A stretch of DNA of 64,000 nucleotides from Bactrocera neohumeralis (GCF_024586455.1 NC_065921.1:71673528-71737527), one strand, 5' to 3'. Positions 32,630 to 45,620 are shown, numbered from the stretch's first letter. A program made the numbers and translations. The notes: a model not told the origin generated them from the sequence alone.

Positions 32630-33667
32630 TGTTTAGGATTAGAGTTGGCATTTGTAATTTTTTTCCACTAAATACATTTTTTACGAAAATAATATGAACT
32701 TGTTTAGGAACAGCGAGTAATATTTTTTGAAAAGTGTTGCCACCTGAAATTTTTTTTTCAATCAAATTAATTTTTTATGAACACAATGTGAGTAACAAAG
32801 TGCAGAGATTTAAATTGAAAGCAGATGCATTTTTTATAGAAGAGTTGCCACTTAGTAAAATTTTTTTTTTGATTGAAATTAATTTTTTACGAGTAAAATA
32901 TGAGTAACAAAGTAGAGAAATTTAAATTGAAAGCAGATTCATTTTTTATAGAAGAGTTGCCACTTAGTAAAATTTTTTTTTGATTGAAATTAATTTTTTA
33001 CGAGTAAAATATGAGTAACAAAGTAGAGAAATTTAAATTTGAATACAGATGATGTTTTTAATAGAGTAGCTGCCATCTAGTTGCAATTTTTTTTAATTAA
33101 AATAATTTTTTACAAGCACAATATTGATAACAAAGTACTGATATTTAAATATGAACGCAGATCACTTTTTTTATAGAGGAGTTGCCACCTAATTAAATTT
33201 TTTTTAAATGAAATTAGTTTTATGCGAATACAAGTTGAGTAACAATGTGCAGAGCTTTAAAATTGAATGCAGATGAATTTTTTTATGAAGGAGTTGCCAC
33301 CTAGTTAAAATTTTTTTTAAATGAAATTAGTTTTATGCGAATACAAGATGAGTAACAAAGTGCAGAGTTTTAAAATTGAATGCAGATGAATTATTTTATG
33401 AAGGAGTTGCCACTTAGTTAAAATTTTTTTTTCAATAAAATTAATTTTTATGAGTAACTATGTTTAGAGATTTAAAATTGTATGCAGATGCATTTTTTTT
33501 ATAGAAAAGTTGCCACCTAGTTAAAATTTTTTTTAACTAAATTAATTTTTTATGAATACAATGTGAGTAACAAATTACAGAGATTTAAAATTTATTGCAA
33601 ATTTTTTTATAAACGAGTTACCACCTAGTTAAAATTTTTTCAATTAAATTTAAAAAAAATAAAAATT
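32630..33667 (+). repeat. GTTGCCA-core satellite array B (about 110-bp monomers)
   Basis: Core gttgccac or variant at 32736, 32844, 32956, 33066, 33181, 33293, 33406, 33509 and 33617, i.e. spacings of 103-115 bp. A weaker agttggca marks the left edge at 32644. Consensus order: gagtaacaaagtgcagag, tttaaaattgaatgcagatg, tttttatagaagagttgcca, then cctagttaaaattttttttt. Monomers are more alike than in the other arrays, and no higher-order pattern is evident. Confidence 0.85.
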
Positions 33668-33669
33668 TA

Positions 33670-35540
33670 AACATTTTGTTACGTTTTAAGTTTTCCACGC
33701 ATTTTAACGGAATCAACACTTTTTTTTCAAAAAAAAAAAAATAGTGTTTTGAAACTTCGAAAAAATGCAGCTTATGACTTATAAGTATTGAATTTTGGTA
33801 AATATAATATTTATAACTGAGTAATTGAAGTTAGCCAAAAAGTCATATTCAACTGCATTATTTGGGAACCACTGATTTACATATAGTACTTATACAAATA
33901 CAGGCATGCAAGTGGGAAGTGCTGTAATTGCAGTCAACTTTTTATTGAATTCTTGACGATCTTCGCTCGTTCTCGGCAGTTGCGCTGCCTGACATATTCA
34001 AATAGCACTCGCAACTATCATAATTTATTTCAAGCAATAAATAAATGCGCGCTGCTGTTGGCCGTTGGCTGTCACAGTTGCTTTATGTGGTGTTAAAAAT
34101 AAAATGCTGCACAACAACAATAACAATCACATTATAGCAGAAGATATTTAAATTTAGCATAGCATGGAAATAATTTCGAAACACAATTGCAGGCAGCAAA
34201 AATGATTTCGAAAAGCAATGTCATAAATAAAATATGCTTTTGAGTAATGGAAAACAAATGACAGCAAAGGCTTCCTCCCATTCCATGCTGGCGCGTTGGC
34301 GTGCTCTAGCCATAAATGATGAATGTCGTGGTGTTGTTGCTGGTTTTGAATATTTTTTTTTTTGTTTTTAATTTTTTGTGCTTTGTTTTTGCTTTTTTGT
34401 TCTTGCTTTTGTTTTTCTGCTCTAGCAATATCATCACGTCTGTCGAGCGTCAGCGCTGTTGACGTCAATTTGCAAGTTAGCAGCTTTCAAGGCAGCTAAA
34501 TACTCGTTGCTTCTTGATAATTTCACAGGGACTAATGTAATATACTTCTGACTTACATATACACACATATGTTTATATAATGATATGCATATGTACGTAA
34601 TATATGTATGTGTGCAAATAATTGTGTTGGTGTTGCTGCCTTTTGTCTTGACATTGCGGCTACCTAATAAGGCGCTGAGCTGAGTTGTGTCGCGTTGAGT
34701 GCGCGCACGACGAGGCGTTGAGAACAAATCAATTCGCGGCGTAAACGTCACCGTCCACTGACCGCCTGCCGCAACGAAATGTACTTGCCATACTAAAACG
34801 ACGCACAGAATTTCAATTTTATTATTTCTCATTGAAATTTTTTTTTGCTCATTCCACACATCAATAAATTCGAGCGCTTAAATGTGGGTGTTTCATTATA
34901 AAGAAGACGGCATGAAAGGGCGACGCTGAAATGTGCGAGCCAGCAGCAATGCTCGTATAATATTGAAATATACTCATATGCGCGATATGTGTCAGCGTAA
35001 CAAAAGACTGAAGCGACGAACTTGCATGTGTCAGCGAGCAGCGATAAGATCGTTGACTGTTTGCCTTTTCGGCTGTCAGTGCGTACGGGAAGAAGATTTT
35101 GCTTAATGATTTCAGCTAACTAAAAATACAATATGCAAATGTGCCAATGACTTTTTAATGATACGCACAAAATTATGAAATATTTGAATAAATCCAAATG
35201 GAAAGAAAGCATAAACTTGTGTGTTCAGCAGAATGGTTGTGGTTTAATGGTTGCTTCGGCGATTTGAGTTTGGAGCATCATTTGGAGTTTTTTGTTATAT
35301 CACTGCTTAAACTTTTTGAAGCTAATTATACTAGTATGTGCTACGGTAGAGAAAATATTGTAAAATGTTTTAAAAAAGAGTAAAAAATAAAAGTCGATAA
35401 AAAATGTTGTGAAAGAAATTTTAGAAAAACCGAGAGCTAAATTATTTTTTATTCAAGATTATATGCAAAAAAAAAATAAAATAATGACTTAAAGGAATAT
35501 ATAGTACAAAGCTTTATAAGCTTAAGAAGTTAATTTGAGG
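33670..35540. other. No gene recognised; GC-richer stretch at 34620-34800
   Basis: Separates two satellite arrays. The block 34620-34800 (cgcgttgagtgcgcgcacga) is GC-rich compared with its surroundings and is open on the minus strand (34434-34859), but the peptide has no family features. Flanking (TATG)n-like and T-rich tracts are simple sequence. A regulatory role is possible but not shown. Confidence 0.35.
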
Positions 35541-37250
35541 CATTATTTTTTTAACGAAGACTTGCCACACGGTTGAAAATTTTATGCAAAAAAAGAAATT
35601 AAACCAAGAAGCATTAAAACCTGTTTAGGCTTAAGAAGAGGAAGACTCTTTGTAAAGAGTTGCCACCTATTTGAAAATAATATATACATATGTATATGTA
35701 TTTATAAAGAATTCAAAAAGTATTCAAAGCTTTGCAGGTTTAAGAAGCTTAATGTGAGGAATTTGGTATATAGAGTTGCCACCTGTTTGAAAATGTTAAG
35801 CAAAAAAATAATAACGAGACCAAGAGGCATAACAAATTGTATAACTTTAAGATTTTTAAGAAGGAAAAGATTTTTTAAAAAGTGTTGCCACCTATTTGAA
35901 AATATTATATTTATTTAAAATGAAATCAAGAAGTATTTAAAGCTTTTAAGTATTTAAATGGTTTAAGAAGTTTAATGTGAGGAATTTGGTATATAGAGTT
36001 GCCACGTGTTTGAAAATTTTAAGCCAGAAAAATTTATGAAAGCAAGAGGCATTATACGAACTGTGCAATTTTAAAATTAAAAAAAAAAGATTTTTTTAAA
36101 AGTGTTGCCACTTAGTTAAAAATATTATATTTATTTATAATGAAATCAAGAGCATTCACAGCTTTGTTTTTGTAAGAAGTTTAATGTATGGAATTTGGTA
36201 TATAGAGTTGCCACCTGTCTGAAAATTTAAGCCAGAAAATTTATGAAATCAAGAGGCATTACGAACTGTATAAAAGTGTTGCCACCTAATTGAAAATATT
36301 ATGTTTATTTATAATGAAATTAAATCGCATTCGAAGCTTTGTTGGTTTAAGCAGTTTAATGTGAGATCCTTTTTATAAAAAGTTGCCACTTTGTTTGAAC
36401 TTTTTAAGCCAATAAAAAAATTATGTAAACAAAAGGCAGTTTGGAGAAGCTTAAGGTTTCTCATCTCTCTTACGGTTGCAACCTATTTGTATATGTTATA
36501 TTTATTAGTAATGAAATAAAGCGGCATTGAAAGCTTTACACTCTGTTTAATCTGGGGAATTTTTGATTAAGAATTCCCACCTGTTTGGAAATGTTAAGCA
36601 AAAATAATTAATGAAATCAGAAAGCAATACAAATTGTGTTGGCTTACAATGTTACATACTATGTATATGTACAATACATACATATAAACATATAACGAAA
36701 ACAAAAAGCCTTACAAATTGTAATGGTTTAAGAAGCTTTACATGCGGATTAGTTTTTAAAAAGCGTTGCCACTTGTAGGAAAATTTTATAATTATTTATA
36801 ATGACAAAAGAAAATACAAAGTGAAATTTATCAGTTTTAAGCAGCTCAAAGTGTGGATTTTTTGAAGTGCTGCCACTTGTTTGAATTTGTTATATACATA
36901 TACATATGTATATATATATATATTTTTTTTTAAGGCTTATTGATAAAATAAAGAAGCATTACAAATTATACCGGTTTAAGAAGCTTTATATCAGCATTAT
37001 TTTTTAAAAAGAGTTGCCACCTGTTTTTTTATTTATTTATTTATAATGAAATAAAGAAGCATTACAAATTGAACATCTTTAAAAATTTAATGTGGACAAA
37101 TATTTTCAAAAAGGGTTGCCACCTGTTTGTAAATGTAATATGTAATAAAATATATAGTAAGACAAAATAAATGCAATCTGAGTCAAAATATACAGAGGGT
37201 TAAAAATGCTTGCTCCGGAAATTATTCGGGAGGGTTGCCACTTGTTTATA
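35540..37250 (+). repeat. GTTGCCA-core satellite array C (dimeric units)
   Basis: Core gttgccac at 35659, 35774, 35884, 35998, 36104, 36207, 36278 and 36382, then more diverged copies at about 36475, 36765, 37012, 37118 and 37214. In the left half two monomer types alternate: one has ggtatatagagttgccacc followed by tgtttgaaaattttaagc, the other has ttaaaaagtgttgccacc followed by tatttgaaaatattatat. The repeat is thus dimeric, about 220 bp. Recurrent words outside the core are aatcaagaggcatta and gtttaagaag. Confidence 0.8.
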
Positions 37251-37254
37251 CCAT

Positions 37255-39305
37255 AAATTATTGTTAATGAAGTTTTATAATATGAGTAGTAAACTAAAAA
37301 TGCCTTTAAGTAGATTCTCTTGAACACAGTTAAAGAGCACAACTGAAAGAAATTCGACCCTTCAAATAAAAGAAAAACAAATTAAGAGAGCATAAAAAGA
37401 CTAAGTAACTTTAAACCGTAAGCATTCAAATTAAAACTTTGAAATTATTTTAACTAAATAATATTAATTATCTTTATCGCAAATTATAAAAAAACATGGC
37501 ATTTAACAACTCTCTCTCGGGGCACAATTTAGCTCGAAGGCGCTTAAAAACCATTTTTCAAATAACATCAATTGGCATATCACAAAAATAGAAACTCATC
37601 AAAAGTCTGTCAAAAATCCAATTTCACATCAATAAGCCTTAAAAAGAGAGCGGTTAGTGTCTGAAGATAAAAAAATGATTTCAAGTATTGATATGGCTTG
37701 AATGAAAGACAAGATTCCATACCAAACTTCTCAGGCAGTTTTTTGATAGCTTGACTCAATATTTTTTGAGTAGGCCTCAAAGATGAACACCACAGCCAGG
37801 TGCCTGGAAATGTGAAAAGTAAAAGGCTGGACGCAAAAAGTAGTTCGATGTATGGCAGCCATTAGATTAAGATCTAAATCTGCAAGCTAACGTAAAAAAA
37901 CTTGCTAGATCGAACTGCCATCTCCGAATTTCCGCGGCTGAATCGCAAAAAAACGAATAGTTTCTGAAACGGCTGGTAGAGGTGTTGAAAAGTGGGTCAC
38001 TTACGGCAACATCAAGTTAAAACGTTCGTGATCGAATCGCAGTGAGCCGGAGTTAACCGGGAATAAGCCAGGATAGACAACCAACCAGGTTTTGATATTT
38101 GTTTGGTGTTATTGGCAGGAATTATTTGCTTGAGCTCCTACGTTATAGTCAAACTAGTACTTCGAACTTGTACTGTCAGAAACTCGACCGTCTGAAGGAA
38201 GCAACCGCACTGAAGCCACCAGCTTTAGTCACAGGCCACACATATGAATATTGACTCGTCAGTAGCTCCGTGAGCTTAGTTGAAAGGTTCCCATGCATAC
38301 ATCTTAAAGTCCGTACCGGGCGCAAAGTGATTATCACTTATTCCTGAATATGGCGTAGGATGATGCTGGTGACAGATACGCCTCGAGAGACGGTTCCAGT
38401 GTTTTGCCAATAGTGACGAGGGTGTTTAGGAGAGTGGCATTCTGAAAATACCTTCAAAATTGTTGGTTTTGATCGATTTCTTCTTACTAAACCTTATCTT
38501 CGATCAACTTAGTAGAGCTTGATTTAGCGGCGCTCTTTTGGATAACCTATCAAACAGTAAAAAACTTGAAAGCATAATTGTTAATGGCCCAAGGAACCAC
38601 TTTCACTTGGGACCTACAAAAATATTTCCGTAAAAAGCTAAAGTTATTGTGGGGTTTTTCCGTAGCCGCTAGACGATTTTCACGCTTACCCACAACTAAT
38701 GACATAACACAATAGATAAGCTGCAGCTCGCTTTGAAATGCCACACATAACAGCACAGCACTAAAATCAACTAATCGATGCATGATATAATTCTTATGAA
38801 ATGCAAACGTGCAACCAATATTTAGTATTACAAGGAACAGGCAGTTGGGCAAGCCACTTGCAACACGCAACTCTGTGCACACGACGCACATAAAATGAGC
38901 GCCCGAAATGCGCTTTATGTCCAAAGGCAGTGGACTATGGCGAATTACGCTGAATTGCAACATGCAAACGCAGGTGTGAGTGTGTGTGTGTGTGTTTTTG
39001 CAGTTTGCGTCTGCGCAAGTGAAATATTTGCGCCATAAACGCTTACGGCATCAAATCAATTCACGCAGGCGCTTTCCTTATCGGCAGAATGAGAGTGAGT
39101 GCCGCAATTTGGAAATTATGCAACCACTCACACATATACACACATGCATTGACTTGCATAATTGCAGTATGCGTAATGGTAATCAGTGAATAAATATTGT
39201 TTGGTTGGTATGGAATGCGGTTAAATAATTTTTGTTGACGAGAAATGGCGTTCTTTCGGCTTTTACTGTTAGCTATGCATTTACGAACACAGACAAACAT
39301 ATTTT
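37255..39305. other. No gene recognised
   Basis: Unclassified sequence. 37.5-38.55 kb is moderately complex and may be old transposon DNA, but I could not match it to any family. (TG)n at 38978-38995. Open frames at 38550-38963 (minus) and 39061-39300 are without recognisable motifs. Confidence 0.4.
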
Positions 39306-39309
39306 TATA

Positions 39310-40930
39310 CCCTGAAGAGGAACTTTCAAATTCGCCACGAGTTCATTTCTGGATGATCGCCCAGTTTGCTGCACTCTTCAGTGTGAGACTGATTAAATTG
39401 TCCGCGTTTATTGAGCCAACAAGGTCTTCTAAGGCGGTGCGTTCTCATTGCAATCGCACACAATCAAAGAACGTCGTCTTCTGTCGCCTCGTTATATAGG
39501 CATGACGGCTCCCCGACTTTTCTAATTCTGTGGAGGTACTTTTTGAAGTATCCAAGTCCGTATAACAGCTGAGTTATGTAAAAGTCGACTTTTCCGATTT
39601 TACGGCTTATCCATAAGTATAGGTTTTCCATTAGTCTGGCCGTCCATCTGCTGCGCCTCTCGTCTTTTTTGATTCGGTCAATTGCGCTCCTGTTGTTTTC
39701 GGATGTTTTCTCTAGCTTTCTCGTTTCGGATGCCAGAAGGTTAATTGGAGCATTACCGCTTATAGGTAATATTGCATCGCCTGACAATGTTTTGGTAGGC
39801 TGATGCAACTCTGAGGACTGCAGTGCGGTGCACTCTGGCCACTACCTTAAGTCGATTTTTCATTTTCAGATCACAGCTCCGTATAATAGGACGCTGATTG
39901 TCCTCGACATTAGAAGCTTTCTCTTGCCTTGGCTGGAACCCCTTATTTTGGCTATTAGTTTGCTAAGTTGGAGGTGATTTTCGCTATCTTTCCTGGGCGT
40001 GCTGGGTTGTGCCTAGAAGGTAAGTCTGTAGTCCAGTCTTACGCCTAGGTAGTTTACTGCCTTTTGCGTCTTAACAATATCCGCAGTCGTTCGCATACTT
40101 ATTTCGAGGAGTATGAGCTTATTTGTTAGCAGTAGTAACTTTCGCGCTTCTTCTGTGCCTCGTGCTGTAATGTCGTCCTCGTAGCTAATTAAGTACGACT
40201 CGTCTGGCATTTCGAGCTTAGTATTGCGTTGCTCCACAAGCCTGGACTAAGAATTGAACCTTGTGCTGCTTCTGACGTGACCGCTATCTTTTGTGATTCC
40301 TCTCATATTTGGTACAGCAGTTTTCTGATCCTAATGCAGCTCCGCATCACAGCTCTAAGGTAGTCGGGGATTTTAATCTCTTTTTCGAGACCGTCGATCA
40401 TATTCACCCATCTAAGGCTGTTGAAGGCGTTTTGGAAATCTAAAGTCGCCAGCTACAGTCGGCTGCTACTCTTTCATTGACGCTTTTTAAAGCTCCTAGA
40501 GTTGATCTGCCGGGTCTAAAGCCGTGTTGTCTAAGGGAGAGTCCTCCAGCTTCGTTGATAGTAGCTTCGAGTCTAGGTTTAAGAAGCTTTTCGTAGAGCT
40601 TTTCCGCTGTATCAAGCATACATAGTGGGCGTTATGCTGATGGCATGTTTTGATCTCTTTTTCCCTTACTGATTAGTACCAGCCGTTGCTTTATCCAGGG
40701 TTTAGGGAACATTCCGGCTTCGAGGCAGGTGTTGTACATATTCAATAGAACTTCCCGTCGTTCTGCAGCGATTATTTTCAGCATTTTTGCTGGAATCCCG
40801 TGCGAGCCGGGTGATCTGTTGGCTTTGAGGTTGCCAGTGGCTAGTTGCAGCTCTTCGAGGGTGAACTGGGGGATTTGCGGAAATCTTGGAGTCTGTTCTG
40901 GATCATTATTTTCCAAAGTAATATTACCGT
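39310..40930 (-). pseudogene. R1-clade non-LTR retrotransposon, RT and C-terminus
   Basis: Minus strand, in order. FTLEELQLATGNLKANRSPG and IPAKMLKIIAA (40800-40880) precede the RT fingers. RLVLISKGKRDQNMPSA (40635-40690) follows, then after a stop RPLCMLDTAEKLYEKLLKPR and HGFRPGRSTLGALKSV (40500-40620). The palm aspartate lies in DFQNAFNSLRWVN (about 40410), then AAQGSILSPGLW (about 40250). SYEDDITA (40170-40200) takes the place of the YADD box, followed by NYLGVRLDYRLTF. The C-terminus has PINLLASETRKLEKTSEN, RRSRWTARLMENLYLWISRK and GLGYFKKYLHRIRKVGEPSC (39480-39760), then a frameshift to FFDCVRLQ. This layout is typical of R1-clade ORF2. At least five frameshifts or stops; the endonuclease is absent. 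Confidence 0.8.
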
Positions 40931-40954
40931 CTCCAAATTTCTTTTTTCAGATTT

Positions 40955-41075
40955 AACTTATGTAGCATATAGCTGCCATACAAACTGACTTCTTTTTTTA
41001 CCCTTTTATGCTATAAGATATGCTCCTATGAAGGGTATTATTGCTTCACTGTAGTCTAAGCTAAGTTTTCCTTGT
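40955..41075 (+). mobile_element. 3' end of a Helitron-like repeat
   Basis: tagcatatagctgccataca at 40963 is directly followed by the closing blocks acccttttatgctataag and atgaagggtattattgcttc, as at 11.8 kb. One half unit of the tandem core plus the 3' end. It abuts the 5' edge of the R1 fragment. Confidence 0.6.
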
Positions 41076-41640
41076 ATTACGTACATTTTTGAATTCATTT
41101 ATGACTCGCATTCTTAGACTTCTGAGAGCAATAGTGCTTTGTGGCAGGCATTCCATTCTTTTCGTGGCCAAACACTTGAACCACAACTCGAAAAAATAGA
41201 AAACAAAAACGCGCAGCGAAATAGTTTAGTATTATAGCATTGTTGACACCTTACTTGAGTTTACATCATTCAGTTGTCAAAAGTGACAGGGCCATTGTGA
41301 ACATGCGCACCTTTCAAAACGTTCGCCTCTCGCAACGGTCTAAACCCATAATTCTAAACTCAAATTGGTTTTACATGACTTAATAATAACAACAATAGCA
41401 ACAAGCGTTTACGTGTCGCACGCGCGTGAGGGTGTAAATTATGCAGCAAAGTCGTGAAACATAACAATACAATATTATTTATTAAAGTCTTGAACACAAC
41501 CGACCTTGTCGGAAAAATTTAGTAGGTTTAGAAAAGGTGCTTCATCCAAAAGTTAGGTGATTTATCGAAAAGTTAAGTACTTAGTTTTACTTATTTATAG
41601 AATTTTCAACTACAAAAACCGCTTTGAACCAAAATTATGC
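41076..41640. other. No gene recognised
   Basis: Ordinary AT-rich sequence leading into the hairpin satellite. No recognised element. Confidence 0.4.
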
Positions 41641-42870
41641 AACAATTTTCCTAGAGAAAAAAATATTCTGTACCGATTTTCGGTATGAATGTTAATATTT
41701 TCGGTATTGATATGTCGACAGAAAACAGGAAGCTTAAACTTTTCAAAGCTTTTCGGTTAAGTTAAAAAAAATATTTTGTACCGATTTTCGGTATCACGTT
41801 TAATACCAAAATGTCGACAGACAGAGAACAGAAAGGGGATATATTCAAACAATTTAATGGAAATTAAAAACAAGTACATACATATATTTTCTACCGATAT
41901 ACAGTGCCTAGTTTAATATTTTCGGTATTGAAATGTCGACTAAGGACAGAGAGTTACAACTTTTTTTTTAAGCTTTTCAGTTAAAATAAAAAAAAAATAT
42001 TTTGTACCGATTTTCGATACCAAGTTTGATATTATTGCTACTAAAATGCCGACAGACAGATAACAGAAAAGCAGTTTTTTCAAAGATTTTAACATAAATG
42101 AAAGAAAAAATATTTTCTACCGATATACGGTATCAAGTTCAATATTTTCGGTTTAGAAATGTCAAAAAGAAACAGAAAAACGTGTTTTTTTTTCAAATGT
42201 TATAATTTAAGTGAAACAGAAAATATTTTATACAGCTTTTCTGTATATAGTTTAATATATTCGGTATAGAAATGTCGGTAGGAGAAAATCACATTTTATC
42301 AAATGAAACAAAAATTATTTTCCAGCGATTATCGGTATCAATTTTTATATTTTCGGAATAGCAAGCCGAAAAGCTAGTTTTTTTCAATAAATTTAATTTA
42401 AATGAAAGAAAAAATATTTTGTACCGATTTTCGATACCGACTTTAAATTTTTCGGTATAGAAATGGACGATAACAATTTTTTTAAATTTAATTTATATTA
42501 AGCAAAAATTAATGTATACCGTTTTTCGGTACAATTTTAGTAATTGCGCTACAGAACTGCAGGCTGAGAACAGCAAAATGATGTTTTTAAAGTGTAACGT
42601 TAATGAAACAGAAAAGATTTTGTACCGATTTTCGGTATCGATCTTAAAATATTCGGTATGGTAACGGAAGATAAACGATTTTTTTATTAAATTTAATTTA
42701 TGTTGAACAAGAAATTTTGTATACCGTTTTTCGGTACATTTTTAATATTTTCGCTACAGAAATATCGGCGGTGTACAGCAAAACGAAGTTTTTCAGAAGA
42801 GTGTAATTTAAATGAAAGAAAAAAATTTTGTACCGAATTTCGGTATTTTTCTATCACTATATTCGCTACA
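41640..42870 (+). repeat. TACCGA-TTT-TCGGTA hairpin satellite, block 1
   Basis: The motif taccgattttcggta, or a close variant, begins near 41671, 41779, 41892, 42005, 42117, 42230, 42325, 42422, 42515, 42621, 42722 and 42829. The period is 93-113 bp with about twelve units. Each unit also has ttaatattttcggtat, aaatgtcgacag and agaacagaaa in order. The motif is an inverted repeat (6-bp arms, 3-bp loop), and several variants keep pairing through changes on both arms. No coding role. Confidence 0.85.
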
Positions 42871-42959
42871 AAAATGCCGACAGGGCACAGAAAACACAAA
42901 TTTTTATTTGCATTCCAACGAGTTGCTAACAAAGGTGCAACGCAAATCGAAATATTACA

Positions 42960-43835
42960 AACAATTTTTTATAATTCTATAAACAAATAAATGTTAATAT
43001 GTATGTATGTATAGTATAAATATATACAGGGATACATTCGCCTTTATAGGTTTAGAGTGGATAAAAGTGCATGCGGTTTTTATAAATTAGAAATGACAAT
43101 GTGGTGACTAAGTGCCGCTAATGCAAGTGCACAAGCAACTGCTAATATATTCACCCACCCACAAAAAATATATATTATGTGTGTACATATACTTATATAT
43201 CTGTATATGTACGCTATACAGATTTAGAATAGTCGCAGTGTGACTTTGAAAATGATAGGCAAGTAAATATCGCTGGTTTACTCACAGAGTGTCATTATCC
43301 GACAAATATTTAGAAGGCAACTAAAACTTCTCTTAGCTCTTTCAGAAAGTTTAATTAATTAAGCGTACAACAAATTAAAAAAAAAAAAAAACAATCAACT
43401 AAAATTTTAAATTAATATATCTCAAACAGTTTTTGAGTTGTAGCCTTCTAACGTCTAATCGCTCAGTCCAGTCGGCTAAATCAGTTTGTCTTTAGACGAG
43501 TTTTTCTCGAAACAGCACTTCGAATTTGCTTCAGTGATTGCTAGGAGACAAATGATCCAATCACTATCTTTTTTTTCGTAATATGGAAGCTTTTTACTAT
43601 CTCAAAATAGTTCAGTTATGGACCTCAAACAGAATCACAGTAAAATTTAGCATTACAACTATATAGTTAGTGTGTTCTCTATAGATGTAATAGTAGTTGC
43701 CTTTTATCTCCAGACTTGATTTGGCAACCCTAATTTTTTAATCCAACCCAACTTTATCGTAAAGTTTGACATTTCTGACGTCATACATACTCAGAACATG
43801 TTCACATACGAGCGCTATTTGTGTTGTTTACAGTA
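42960..43835. other. No gene recognised
   Basis: AT-rich sequence between the hairpin satellite and a mariner relic. A 14-base A run lies at about 43378-43391. A single ttggcaaccct near 43722 resembles the core of satellite array D. Confidence 0.4.
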
Positions 43836-43839
43836 ACTT

Positions 43840-44330
43840 CAAATATTCAACTCGACCAAAAATTTTAATTACTTCTTTAAAATTTTGGCGCTGAAGTTCC
43901 ATCAAGTATCAAGTCAAGTCCATCAAGCTCCAGTATTTATCGATGGTATGGTGAATTAAATTTTTGGCGATGAAGCTGCATCAGGGACCAGTGTTTCACG
44001 ATGACATGGAGAATCAATCAAGGTTATAGATCACTACAAGACAAAGCTATTGAACCTTTCTTCTTTTCATTCCCGTATGTAAATAAATTAACAGGTCAAC
44101 GTTCTTCGACCTCTGAAGAGACTCTTGATACTTTCAGAACGCATGTTTTGGAGATATCTCAATCAGAGTGGCAAAAGTGCTTCGACAATTGGCTCAAATG
44201 CATACAAACTGGAGTACTAAACTTGGACTGTTTCGACTTTCAGTGTTTCTATGGTTTATTTATTCCATATACTAATTTGTCTCTACTGATACGAAAGCCG
44301 CGTAGCTGGCCTCTAGTGCACCTGTAGACA
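43840..44330 (+). pseudogene. Internally deleted mariner relic
   Basis: SSSSIYRWYGELNFWR (about 43927-43975) resembles the xxIYRWYxEFxRGR segment of mariner N-termini. Downstream, after loss of the catalytic domain, VLEISQSEWQKCFDNWLK (44145-44205) resembles the SEWxKCFxxWxxRM C-terminus of the same class. No catalytic aspartate block is present. Evidence is limited to these two segments in the right order and spacing for a deletion derivative. Confidence 0.45.
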
Positions 44331-44334
44331 ATTC

Positions 44335-44997
44335 CAGAGTCGACACATACATAGACAGCCAAGCAGCAATGAAGGCAGTAATCTCGCATCGCATATCGGC
44401 CGGAAGTGTCTTAGGAAGCAGGATAGCAGTGGAAAGTGTTGCCAGAAGCAAGCCTCTTCATTTCCACTGGGTGTCAGGCCACAAAGGCATCGATGGCAAT
44501 GAAGTAGTGGACGAGATTGCCAAGAATGGTGTACGGTTAACACCCGAAAACGTGAGCAACATTGAGAAACCCATGCATTGTCTATACGACGATCTGCACA
44601 ACCGCATGTTAAAGAAAATGAAAACCCTTTGGAACGAGCTACCTGTCTGGTGGGCACACACTCCCTCAAATGACAGATCGTGACAGATCTAGAGGTCTGC
44701 ATAAAATGTCTAGAGCAAGGCACCAGAGAAACAATGGATCAGCTCTTATGCACTTGTCCCGCATTGGCAAGACTACGCTGTAAGCATCTGGGGTCCCCAC
44801 GGTATGATACAATGGAGGAGGTATCGATAGTGAGGTCACAGAGTCTGTTAAAATTCGCGTCAAGCACAGGCATCCTAAGGATGACTATTCCTCATGGACT
44901 TAGTAACTGAACTACATCTGGGTTCGCAAAGGACCACAACTGGGCTATGCATTACTCATTGGCCTACCAGATTAACATAACTAACTTAACCTAATAA
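44335..44997 (+). pseudogene. RNase H domain and C-terminus of a non-LTR retrotransposon
   Basis: From 44336, TYIDSQAAMKAVISHR contains the RNase H aspartate in its usual DSQAAxKA context. PLHFHWVSGHKGIDGNEVVD (44452-44511) is the HWVxGHxGIxGNExxDExA block with the catalytic histidine/aspartate region. After a frameshift near 44683 CIKCLEQGTRETMDQLLCTC, PALARLRCKHLGSP and SLLKFASSTGILR complete the C-terminus (stop near 44908). The 3' UTR is about 85 bp and ends in aactaacttaacctaa (44980-44995), a degenerate (TAACC)n tail. RT and endonuclease are absent. Confidence 0.8.
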
Positions 44998-45149
44998 TAT
45001 TTCGCTGAGCGATCGATATTTCTATTCAGATATTTCTCCTAAATAATTAACCTTCCGATTGCTTCGATTTCTCTGCAGCAATACTAGTTATAAACTCTAC
45101 GTATCGAACTAGTTATATGCCGTAACCTTCTTATTTTACAAAAAATATT

Positions 45150-45620
45150 TTGTACCGATTTTCTGTAAAAATTTTAATATTGTCAGTATTGATATGATGA
45201 TGAGAACACGAAGCTAAAGTTTTTTAACCTTTTCAGTTAAATAAAAAAATTATTTTGTACCGATTTTCGGTACAAAGTTTAATATTTTTGCTACCAAAAT
45301 ACATACAGACAGAGAAAATGAATGAGATTTTTTCAAACGTTTTAACATAAATGAAAAAAAAAATATTTTCTGCCGATATACGGTATCAAGTTTAATATTT
45401 TCGGTATCAAAATGTCGACAGGGAACAGGAAACTAAAATTTTTCAAAGTTTTTCAGTTAAATTAACAAAAAAAAATATTTTGTACCGTTTTTCGGTATTA
45501 AGTTTAATCATTTTGCTATCAAAATGCCAGCAGATAGAGAACAGAAATCGACATACGGTATCAAGTTTAATGTTTTCGGTATAGTATTGTCAACAGAAAA
45601 CAGAAAAACGTGTTTTTTAT
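45150..45620 (+). repeat. TACCGA-TTT-TCGGTA hairpin satellite, block 2
   Basis: Units at about 45152, 45258, 45371, 45482 and 45548 with the same internal order as block 1. The block is bracketed by a direct repeat (cgaactagtt.tatgccgtaa at 45103 and cgaactagtttgatgccgta at 45668), which suggests that a larger duplication involved this block. It is separated from block 1 by about 2.2 kb that includes two transposon remnants. Confidence 0.8.

Noticed and set aside
34434..34859. 141-codon open frame on the minus strand
   Set aside because: Includes translated (atac)n-type simple sequence and has no recognisable domain.
37850..38300. tRNA-derived SINE suggested by a ggttcccatgc B-box-like word near 38286
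   Set aside because: No A box at the right distance, no poly-A or tail repeat and no second copy in the window.
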